Source: Dipetalonema caudispina (lineage: Eukaryota > Nematoda > Chromadorea > Rhabditida > Onchocercidae). From it: a stretch of 64,000 nt of DNA. Below, one piece after another: positions 50,174 through 61,361 of the stretch. Position numbers and translations under genes: made by a program. Each line of letters begins with the position of its first letter. The stretch's first letter is position 1. The stretch lies in assembly GCA_013365325.1 (NCBI GenBank), contig JABVXV010000027.1:62001-126000 (forward strand). The letters run 5' to 3'. Below the pieces are notes generated by a model, which saw only the letters and a list, made by a program, of their open reading frames with translations, did no database searches and was not told where the DNA came from.

Positions 50174-53100
50174 TGTGACCTCTACGTTTGAGTTTCAATC
50201 TGACTGGAAATAATGAATAGGCTTAGGATCATTAGAGTGTTGTATTGGTAGTTTTTAAAGTAAAGTGCCATCTGTGTTGAAAGATATAATGACACTACAG
50301 TAGTGAAAAAGGACAACATCCTTCATATGTGAAGTCTGCCGCAAAAAAAAGTGACAGAAATGGAAAATGGAGAATAGGAAAGATAATTATAAGCTAATTA
50401 GCGCAGGAAGCAAAATCCTTTAATCACTTTACACCTTACTTAGCACAACGCTTATCGCTTACTTTACATTCGATACAGTAAGCTACATCACTAACCATAA
50501 AACGCAAAGCTTAATAATTTCAAAAATTTTAAACCAAAAAAATCATTTGAATAAGTGCCGATCTAGGGGAAGTCTGTATCAGTTCCTGCGGTGCCTAGCT
50601 TGGCTCATTTTCCGCTATCCTGTAAGTGTTAGGGAATATGGTTACATTCACTGATTCATAATATCTGGTTAAGCAGAATTTGGAAATCGATTAAAAATAA
50701 AGAAGCTTGTATAAAACCTTTCAATTCCCGGTATATTTTGATTATATGACTGAAATTCAAGTTTCAACACACTAATTCTTCAACAGTTCAAGTATTCTGG
50801 AAAATAGCTTACCGCTGGTCCCAATCGCATCTTTATATCACCCACGTAAACAATTTCATTCCATGGTATGTAGAAACTCTTTTCGAGCTTTTCAAATGGC
50901 TTCCTCATAAATTGCAAAGTCACCGTTTTCCCACCATTAACCACTAGATCAAAAGCACCTCCATTATCTTCGCTACGACTTAAAGTGAAACCCGTCAATG
51001 TTGGATGTCGTGCTTCCGCAATACGCACACCTGTCAGCGGTGAACCATCTTCAGCCAAAACTCGTCCACGGATGACTGATACAAAACTGTAATATCTTAA
51101 TTAGAAGTAACACTAATATTTTCCTATCCAATAACCAAATTTTTTACATCAATTTTGAAATAGGATAAGGTATCTACTGATTTAAGTTAAACATGCCATC
51201 AACAAGATGAATAATTCAATTTTCAAGTTTTAAATTTAACACTGAAAAAGCCTATATAAAAATTTGGCGCTATCCCTCTTCAAGATGATTACATTTTTAA
51301 TCACTAATACATACTGTTGAATAATAACCTTTCATTAAAATGGCGTTCATCTGCATAGCGCTGTACCGAGTCACGTTGAATCAAAAACTTAATTTGCTGA
51401 AAAAGAGAAATTAAAATCAAAATTCCATTATGTTATATTAATTATACATTTATTTATTTCAGTGAATATTCAATAAGACAACAAAAAGCTAACCTGATAG
51501 AAATTACCGTTCACAGTTGGTATCACCTTTAAAAGTACATCTCGTGGCTGTATTACGGTAGCACACATCTGACTTGATGAACAACTATTATCCGTACAAC
51601 ATTCCGAATCTTCACAATCTATTAAACTATCTAAAATGATCCAAAATAAATTCAAACCCTCCTAAACGAAATTTAATTTAATTCCTTATTTAGAATGGAC
51701 TCTACTTTTCAGTAAATAAACTATTGTTTTTCTAAATCAACTTTCTGTAATAAAAGTTGATATTAATACCGTTATCATTGTCAATACCATCATCACAACT
51801 GGATTCGATTGGCAGAGAACAGTTCTCGCCAAAATATGACGTATGGCATGCACATTTCCATTGTCCGGAAAATAACCGACAAATACCATTTCCGTTGCAA
51901 TCATTAACACAACCAGCTGAAAGTTATTATTTCCTACAATTTTCATTTCAAAATTAACACGGATTCTATTCCATTCATTTCCAACGTGATCACTAGCTTA
52001 TTTTAATGTCAGTTAGCATTGATAACGATCAAACAAGAAGGAAGACAAACCAATGTAACAATTTTCTCCATTCCATCCTTTACTGCATATGCAAGTACCA
52101 TTGTTGCAATGTCCATGTTGTTCACATCCCGGAAGACATTTCCGTTCTGTGCAATCCATACCTGTCCATCCTTCATCACAAATGCACACACCATTACCAC
52201 ATTTACCGTTCATGCACTCCACTTCGCATCGTTCTATAAATTTTACACTCATTTCTATCAGATTCAAATTAAATGAACAACCATGTTAATCGGAATTTCA
52301 AATCTATGAGATGAACAAAAAACAAAGCTCCACTGAAAATTTCTCATTAAATTATTTTATTAATAATCAAAATCTTGCTAATTTACCTAATTCACATTTC
52401 TTCCCATGATATCCAGGAATACAAACGCATAATCCTGATTCTGAATCAACCCTTCCACGATTAGCACATGCTGGGTCTGCGTCTAATTCCGGTTCTTTGT
52501 TACGTAATCGAAGTTCTCTACTGATACAACTCTCCGTTGGATATATTTCGTCACATTTTTCCCCACGATATCCATCCTCGCAGTAACATTTCTCGTTGTG
52601 ACACACACCATGGCCACTACAGTGAGGATCCTTGCAATCTTTCTAGAATATTAACGTATTCAAAATTAAATTATAATCAAATCCCGCTTATTTATCAAAG
52701 TTTACTAATCAGTTCAAGCACTTAGGTTCTCTAATATCACTTTCCATAAATCTGATATGGGAAGGAAGAAATCTTATCATGCATGAGATATAATAATTAC
52801 ATGAAACTTATCACTTTTAGGTCCAACTACCAAATGACATATTTTATTTTGAGTTTCAATTTTTTTATAAAATTTGAAAATGTGCTCTTTGGTGCAAGGT
52901 GATAACTTATATCACACTGTATTTAACTTATTTATTTCCATTAAAGTTGTTTAATATTTATGTCCAGAAAGAGTAGAAGGAAATAAAGACCTTATCACAG
53001 AAAGTACCCTTCCAGCCAATGTCGCATTCACAATCACCGAACTGATTACATTGACCATGACCATTACAGTTAGGTACTTCGCACCAATGCGCTAGTAAGT

Positions 53101-56100
53101 CACAATCCTGACCTTTATAACCTTCATGGCATATACACTGACCACCAGAAAATATTCCATTTCCACTACACAGTACAGGACATGAATCTTAAATAAGATG
53201 AAACTAACAAAGTTTTTATGAATCTATGTAATGTATTTTAATTTTTTGTCATATTTTAACAATTATTAATTAAGTACAAATATCGATTACGTCTTCCTTA
53301 GGAAATCAGTTAATATAATTATGCGATATTTAGTGCCATATGACCCTATCTCGATTAAGTCTACTCTAAACATAGCCGATGAGTTAAACTTAAGTCATTC
53401 ATTTTATCTGTTTAATGACCCCTAAATTTATTTCTATTCCATTTTTTTCTGTGATAAATGTATTTCGAGAGGCTAATAACAAATTCCCACAGCTGAAGTA
53501 GTGAATTACAATGCAAAAAGGAGCAATTGCTTTTTAAACAGAATTTCGTGAAGTGAACACCCGATCGGAAATATTGAAGAGTGTGACTCACAGTTTCTTA
53601 ACCGCTCCTCTTGACAGGTGTCCGAACATTACAACCCTTAGCATCCTTCCTTACTTATCTATCCATTTTTTTACACCATTAATTAAATTTGATTTAGTCT
53701 ATTGACCATAGGTTATATTTATACTATAACTATTATTACTAGTCGCTTTTCTTTTGATTATAATTTGCTATTAAGATGAAGTCTTTACTTAGGCTCAATG
53801 AGATAACCTAAATTGGTGGCGTATCATTTCAATTTGAAATGATGATAGTATAGGTTAGTGTTGATCAATTAGACTTAATAGAATTGTCTTAATGAGGCCT
53901 GAATGTTAAGATAGCTTGCAACTCTATGTTCATTAAAAATTTAAATAAATGACCAACTTTCTTCGCAATAAGTTCCACTGTATCCCGGGAAGCAGTGGCA
54001 TCTACCATCCTTGCACTGACCATGTCCCGTACAATCATAACGACAATCATCGGTCCTTTCGTCTACTACTTGGTCAGCAATTACCGCAGCAACAAGACGT
54101 ATTGGGAATGGCTGATACAGTATTTTTAAATTATTAGGAAAATAAACATAAACATAAGTTTATAATAGAAACAGACATGATATCTAATGTACACGTAAGA
54201 TAGTTCACGTAACAGTGAAATTGGTAAGTGAACACTTAACTTTCTACCTAAATTTCCAATATGGTGACGAAAAGGTATACATTCTTCTTTCATTTTAGTT
54301 CAAAGTATTTTCGGTAATGGAAACTCGAGCTATGCTTAATTATTCATTTTAAGTAAAGAAAATTGATGTGGATTAACCGGTCAGACAATAATCAATACCC
54401 GATTGCTAGTGAATCATTTATTATGGTCAGCACTATCCTTTATCACATATTAGAAAGTGAACTTCTGATAATTAATTTGAGAAGGCGAAATATCAATGTC
54501 CTAATTAAGTTCTTTTATATCGAACATTTCGTGCTTATCTTTCTACCTCTTCTGAATAGCTTAAGCCCGTCTAGTTTTATACGGTTAAAAAAGATTTGCT
54601 AACAAAATTTTATACCCGAATAAAGAACTGAAAAAATCTAACCGAATCTGAAGGACTTATCCTTTAAGACTATAATTGCTAATTACAATTTACAAAACAT
54701 TTCAAGTCATTTTAACTTTAAATTTAAAGTTAAATCATTAGAAATACCTGTAAGACATCATTGAGAAATCCAATATGCCATCGTCCACCTAGCAAATAAT
54801 GTGTTAGGATAGCTGTCCGAAGAAGCTGTAATAGGTAATTACTTGCCATTTTTTCGGTTCTTATTGGTTCTTTGAAGATCAAAATCTTTTAACGGATAGT
54901 TCAAACAGCCGTACTAATTAATCAGCTATCTTCTACACAATCACTTACAATGGCATTACAGACATCAGAACAGAGGTGATATGATATAAGTAAAAAGTGT
55001 ACAAGGATTAAGTCATTGAAAACCTTTGATGCTAACAACTGTTTTGCAGTCAATGCCATACTTTTTATATCATTTTTCTATTTTAATGCAAGTAAAATCT
55101 CAAAATTTATAATTCTTTCTTATCACAGAGATGACAAACATCTTCTTCACGTTGATTTCAAAAATGTGTTAATTTGGAATTGACAGGAATCAATAATTTT
55201 AATAGTTACTGTTCCATACTCTAAATTCTATCTTAGAAGTTTTTTATTAATAATAATTGGCATCATAAGCACAAACAAACCGGTGTAAAACGCTTCCGTC
55301 GAATGTTTGATGAATTTCCGGAAATGGTTAACCAATCTGCATGAACAATATCCATGAAATCGTGAGTAGCCGGTGATGGTAAGGCTGTTCGTCTACCATA
55401 AATGACCAATTGTGCTTGTGGATCCACGGATATATTGAAAATTACTCGACTACTTTTTTGCACCGAAAAATAACTGCAAGAACGGTAGGATAGTCAATGG
55501 AAAGAATTACTCAGAGGAAGAAGGGTCAATCGAACACTAACTTCATCGCCAATCAAAACTTTAAAAAATGAAAAAATATGGAACTTCTATAATTCGCTAG
55601 GAGTAATTCCACTTCAATACTATCTTTACAAATAATATATTGCAAAAGTAAGAATAAACATACGAATAAACAATAACTCCTGGGGGTAAATCGGCTTCAA
55701 TTTGTTGTCCTAATTCGAAACTTTCGGGTAATGGTTTCAAAACAGTTGCTTTAATATGTACATCACGCCATGTATCCGAATGGAATAGGCCTGTTGAAGC
55801 TGATGAATACACCGATTTGGTCGACTGCTCACACACATATCGAGAATTATCACTTCCCAACAGTACTGTAAGAAGGAAAATCAGAAAAGACCATTGTAAA
55901 ATCGGAGAAAATGAAACATATAAAAACGCAAATTAAAGTCAATTAAAACTATCAGTGTTATCAGTTAAATGCGCCGAGGAAGTTATGCGCATTTAACGCA
56001 TCTAACTTCCAATTCCCTGGGAAATTTATCCACAAAGTTCAAAAGGTAGCAAATCAAAAACTCCACACAGTGTTTGATTTCCGAAATAAATTCAACAATC

Positions 56101-59100
56101 TAAAGAATAAGTGGTTTGCGCAAATATCAAATTAAGAATAATGGAATGCAAATTAAGTTGAAATTTTTCTTGTAAAAGTTAAGTGATAAGTAATGGCTAC
56201 AACAGTAAAGCATCGATAACAGTTTCCAAAACTAAAATTACTTCCGAATCTTTCTCTCTCTCTCTCTCTCTCTCTTCCTTTCTTTCCTATAATTTCAAAC
56301 AGATATAATACTTAAAATCCAAACAATCAAAGGATTAGAACTTACATAAAAGTATAGTGAAACAGATGAAGGCAAGAGAAAGAAGAAGTAATATGGCAAG
56401 AGTCCTCCAATTACAAAAGGGTTTCAATCTTTTCTTCTCCATCATTGGATGACATTTATCCTGATGAGCCTTCTTCAAACCAAAATTACCACCACCACCG
56501 ATATGTCGATGTTTGGGAAGAACAGATAAGCAATGAGATCCTCGTGGATTCGATGTTAACGGCACATTTTGTAACGTCGAAAAATTAGCTCTGTAATGTA
56601 AGTCTAATTAATATAATTAATCGAAGAATGAATGAATTTCTTGAATAAATTTTCAAAAACATAGTTGAAGAAAAGATTCGGCCCTTCGTGAAGTATGACT
56701 TCGTGAAAGGAAGACAAATTTTAAAAAAATGTAGGAATTGGAAGAAAATATGGTTATTAATCTTAATGGCATAAATAATATCTTCCAATTTATTCCCTCT
56801 TTTCTCCCAATTACCTTTCGCCTAAAAGTTATCGTAAACGTCAAAATTAAAACTTTAGGATGTATCATTTTAAAGGCAAGACAAATACTCTTCCCACCTA
56901 TTATCCTTCAAAAAAAAAAAAAAAAAAGTGACAAGTGACTAAATTTTGCAGTGATGAAAGAAGCCAACAAATCAGCATTTAAAATTAACTGTCGTAGTGC
57001 ACAGTCATAGTAATAATCATTTCGAATCTTAGGCAAAGGTCATAACAGTGCATTTGTAGTATTACGGTAGATGGTAATTTTGGGTATTAAACCTAACAAC
57101 TATTCTATACTTTTGATTTACTGCTTATCATAGTAAATCAACCGAGAAAATTGCCTGTTACGACGAGATTATATTAAGTGAAAGAACATAAATCATTCAA
57201 GAATATTGTTTAAAACTTTTACAAATTACTAGTGAATATCAATATGAATAATATTAAGCTAAGACAAAGATTTAAATTTGAACATAATTAAGGGCAAATT
57301 GTAACCTATAAACCAATGAAGCTATTGAAAATGAAAATGAACTGGTTAATGGTAAAGCCATGTTAGGGTTAGCAATACTAATTAGATTTGGTTAAATTGA
57401 AGGGGCGGTCAGCCCTAAAACCGTTGAATCCATTGTGCGACACCGCTGGAGCAAACACTAATAATGGGGAAGCAATAACAATCATGTAATTAAACACAGT
57501 TGTAAGCATCTATGCCCAATTGACTCATGATGATATTGAATACTTGGAAACTTAATAAATATTCTTAAGAATTACATCATGCTGTGTAATCTGATGCGCA
57601 AATATCACTTATCAATTAATTTGATCTATTCAATACTTAAACATTAATTGCAAGCCCCGTGTTTTCTTAATTGATCTTTATCAGTTTCACCAATATCTCA
57701 AAAAATAGGTTATGTATTTTTATAGGTACATAATAAGCCTTTAAGATGCTAGTTAAACTCATTATCATACTCAAATTATAAGCTTTCAGATTTTTTATAT
57801 TGATATGAAACTTTTGGTGCTTTATCTATTGATATTTGCCATGCAGTAGTAAACATCCGTTAGCGATTTCATTGGTAGCGATTGCCTAATCCAGGAAATT
57901 GATATTTCTAAATAAAGATTGGATGACTTTGTATCCTTTAGCGATTCCATTTGAGCGGGCACCATCAGTTTACATTAAAGCTTTAAATAAAATCTCATTC
58001 TAATTGCTACCATAATTTCCTCAATATCTTGGCATCAGATGGACTGCTGCACAATCAATGACGATATTTCTGTTGGGTATTTAAGAATGTCATAATCTAA
58101 CAAAAGTACGAATTTCACCCTCCTAATTTGATTCCGACCTAACTAAACGTCAGGCACACTTGGGACTTCTGAAATCCACTTATCTAGTTCAACATCAATA
58201 TATATATATATATATATATATATGTTCCCTCAGCAGTCGAATATTAAATTTCGAAAAACAGCAAATCCACTACAAAGATAAAAGCAGAGACAACATTTGG
58301 TATGGTCAGTGCACACAATTTAGTTGTACAGTATGGTCAGTGCACACCTGTCGTACGATTATTGTGCATTTTTGAAGGAAATCGCAATAAACTGTTCTTT
58401 TCAGTATTATAAATGAAAAAAAAAGAAGGCCGAATGAAGATATGTTGAATCTTCAAAATGATTCTGAAAATCGATCAATAAATGTATCTTTCAGCATTTA
58501 GAATTTTCAGAAATCACACCGAGTGATCCATGCGATACTGTATCAGTGCTAAATTATCATACTGCACTATCATTAAAATATGTGTTACCACTTACTTTTC
58601 ATAAAGGCGACTGTGTGGTGATAACGACGATGCTGTTGCATGACCTGAAAAATTATATTCTTCTAATTTGTTTCGTTTCATCAGATAATACAATTAAAAA
58701 TTCAATAAAGAAAGGTATGAGAGGACAGTATAGTTTTGTAGTCTTATAAAATTTTTCAACTTTTCATTCAATTCGTTTTTTTTTTAAAAAAAACTTAATT
58801 AATTATGGCCAGATAGCAACTGAAATTTTCTCGGATTCTTTTGAAAAGAATTTAATAGCATTACTGAACAATTTGTTTGCATTTACAAATTTTATGCAAA
58901 ATCTTTCATCATATTTTAATGTTTTTCAAGTTATTTTGGTAGTAATAAGTAGAATAAAACTGAATAAGTAATGATAAATAATATTTGGTTCATTACAAAA
59001 AATCCTCCTCATAATGCATAATCCTATGATACTGTTATTGTTGTTGTCAGTGGTAAAATGTGTGAATGGAAAGCAATTAGTGGATGAATGAAATGAGGCC

Positions 59101-61361
59101 ATCAGCTGATCCCTCTTCTATCTTTTCCTCAACTTTGTCTCCAAAATCTCTCTCTCACCAGATATCAACAATAAAACCAAGGAGATAATAATATCTTATT
59201 TCCACATTCCATTCCAAAGGTTAACATCTCTCTTTATCATACCGCCTTCTCACCCTCATTTTAACTCTTTTATTACAAGATCATTTACTCCCATATTACT
59301 GTTAAACTAAGCTGTCCTTTTCCTGATGATCATTTGAAAAAGAGTTTTATTTGATCATTCTTTTTTGAGAGTACTTTATAATACACTCCTGTTATTATGC
59401 ATAAATTACTCCAACATAATGATATGATATGATATGTTTACCTCTCGACGTAATGATAATGATATTCTACTCTTCAATCATTTCATTCCAGACTTAATTT
59501 TTTGTAAGGTTAATTTTGAAACTTTGTTCAAATTTAATTTAAATCAAGAATAATCTATCACATTTTTGGAATCTTACATAAATCTTTATGTTATATATTT
59601 CCACTACAAATAATAATGGAAATATGATATGATACATAAGTGTTCTCTAAAAACTCAATAAGACGTCGGTTAGATTGAGACAGCTGCTTACATAAATACT
59701 TAAGTGAGCATATGGTAAACATAGAATATCCGTTTAAGTAAACTGAGCTTATCTGACTTTACTTCATTCGATCTACAGTTACCTATCGCTAAGTTTTAGA
59801 AGTCCCTCACAATACATTATTCCTCCAATAAGAAAACTCTCGTTATCTTCCTTAAGAGTAAATATGGTGAAATTTCATCTTTCTTCTCATCATTCTCATT
59901 CTCTTCTCTTCCACTTCATACGAATCAATTATATGTCAGGCAAGGGTTTATGTGACCTCTGGATGAGTTAAGCCAAAAAACAAATTTAACCTCTATCGGA
60001 TGATCACAAAGCAATGCAAGAAAACTACAACAGCTTTTAGCTTTCCTCTCTTATATCCTCTTTATTTTAATTAGAATATGAGAGTGACACTAAGTAATAA
60101 AATTTGAAATTAACACTTCCAATTTAATTTCCTTATTCCCAAAGTATTATTACATTTAGCACTAAAAACTGTTTCAATTTAAATGTTAACGGGATGTTTA
60201 AGATTTCAAGTCTTCCCATTAGATTGTGTTTATATTCTAATGAGCGAACTAATGACTATTTCCCATTAATTGGACCTTAAAACTTTGTCCAAGATACTGT
60301 AATTGCTCCTCCCATCACCAAAATGATTACGAAAAAAAACTTACTTGAACTGGTTGGAATGTAGTAGCTGCCAGTTTCTGGATTCTGAAGTAACATTTGC
60401 CTAGTTTCATCATCCCACGGTGAACCAGGTTCTACCTCTTGTTGTCCTAAGCGTGCGTTACGAGTGCTGGGAGTAAATGTCGTACGTATCTGCAATACGT
60501 GATTATGAACTGCACAAAATACCCTATTATTTATTTGTTGAGATGAAAAAATCGAAAAAACAAATTTTGCTCGTCTTTTTTGTTTTTTTTAAATAGCTTT
60601 TTGATCATTCGAGATAAATTACATTAGTAATTGTTATATGTAGCAGTTATTTACCTTATTTTTTGTTTATTCATTTGGAAAGGGCTCAGCTTAATTTGCA
60701 AAGTTTATAATTCATTCAACGATTAAACAGAATGATTAGAAATGAATACATCGTACCTGTTGTGATGTTGATATTTCATAATTATTATTCAACAATTTAG
60801 ACCGACGCTTCGATGAAACTGATCCTGAAAAATAACAGATGTTATCCATTGTAGAATTCTTGAAAATTTTCAGAATTTTGCTTTTTCTTTAATTTTCATT
60901 TGAAATCAAAAATAAAAAAAAGTGGAATTTTCACTTTCATTCAGAACAATAGAAATTTAGTGCAAACGAACGAAAAGTTGAAATCAAGTAGGAATAATGC
61001 TAATAAAATGTTCGATTGAAGAAGGATCAATAAACTGTCACCAATTTGATAGGAATCAGAATTTGAAAGAGAAATCACAAAGATAAAAAAATTCCACGGT
61101 AAATAATAGATCAGAACGAGTTATGCTCAGTTATCATGGAATATTGTCTATTTGTAAGGGTCAGGAAGTAACCTTTGTAGTATTCTTTTATTTCCGGTGG
61201 AATTCCCGGTTCGTCATACTGTGAATCATCGACAACATATGCTGTGCTTGCTTCATTTTGTATTAATGGAGGAATTGGTGGATCACGTTGTGGTGGCGGA
61301 CCTCTCATTTCGGTAGATGCTGAAGGCGGCGGACAATTTGGAGGTGGAATATTAAGGAAAC
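38303..61361 (-). CDS. ten-1: teneurin (Ten-1), 5' end not resolved
   Basis: Type II transmembrane adhesion receptor for axon guidance and tissue integrity. Intracellular exons lie at about 61361-61173 (proline-rich, GPPPQRDPPIPP), 60826-60757 and 60490-60345. Exon 56591-56346 carries the single membrane helix (LAILLLLSLAFICFTILL). Outside follow 55863-55655 and the exon with a furin-like RRKR (55290-55301), then eight EGF-like repeats (about 54108 to 51770), DGIDND to DCEDSECC, a C-rich/Ig-like region (51630-49470), NHL propeller exons (about 48540-46500), the YD-repeat shell (about 46280-41047; FEYDVYGRV, YQYDSRQGRL) and C-terminal exons about 40465-40365, 39966-39585, 39121-39002, 38896-38757, 38547-38303. 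The last encodes the Tox-GHH-like block (SWTKSELSQLSSEGFVNGYELKF). Identity is certain; some junctions are approximate. No start methionine was found, so the gene probably begins beyond the last exon listed. Confidence 0.93.
40725..40972. repeat. AT-rich minisatellite in a teneurin intron
   Basis: About 250 bp is built from degenerate units of 10 bp (variants of GAATACTTGA and ATAATTAAAT), alternating over at least 20 copies. It lies just downstream of teneurin exon end 41047, within an intron. Confidence 0.85.
45747..45766. repeat. poly-A run (20)
   Basis: Twenty consecutive A lie in a teneurin intron next to the acceptor region of the exon near 45720. Confidence 0.95.
46019..46046. repeat. 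11-bp hairpin with TTCGCG loop
   Basis: Arms 46019-46029 and 46036-46046 are perfect reverse complements separated by 6 nt. The hairpin lies in a teneurin intron. It may be an accident of AT-rich sequence. Confidence 0.8.
50131..50176. repeat. (GT)n microsatellite
   Basis: A GT dinucleotide run of 46 bp, with one A interruption near its right end, lies in a roughly 1.2-kb teneurin intron. It is a useful polymorphic marker candidate. Confidence 0.95.
55964..55997. repeat. 11-bp inverted repeat, 12-nt spacer
   Basis: Arms 55964-55974 and 55987-55997 are perfect reverse complements containing GCGC in an AT-rich setting. It lies in the teneurin intron just before the transmembrane exon. Confidence 0.8.
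56252..56275. repeat. (TC)n microsatellite
   Basis: A CT/TC run of about 22 bp lies in the intron downstream of the teneurin transmembrane exon. Confidence 0.9.
58198..58223. repeat. (TA)n microsatellite
   Basis: A 26-bp alternating AT run lies inside the large teneurin intron. Confidence 0.95.
58300..58347. repeat. 17-bp direct repeat
   Basis: The sequence GTATGGTCAGTGCACAC occurs at 58300-58316 and again at 58331-58347 (period 31). It is GC-richer than the surroundings and lies in the large teneurin intron. Confidence 0.85.

Larger units (their letters stand above)
56592..60344. other. large teneurin intron, no exon seen
   Basis: A 3.75-kb intron separates the last intracellular exon from the transmembrane exon. 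It contains a (TA)n run (58198-58223) and a 17-bp direct repeat (58300-58347). No exon could be supported. Its size and position would suit an internal promoter for a shorter isoform, as reported for C. elegans ten-1, but no promoter element is visible. Confidence 0.5.
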
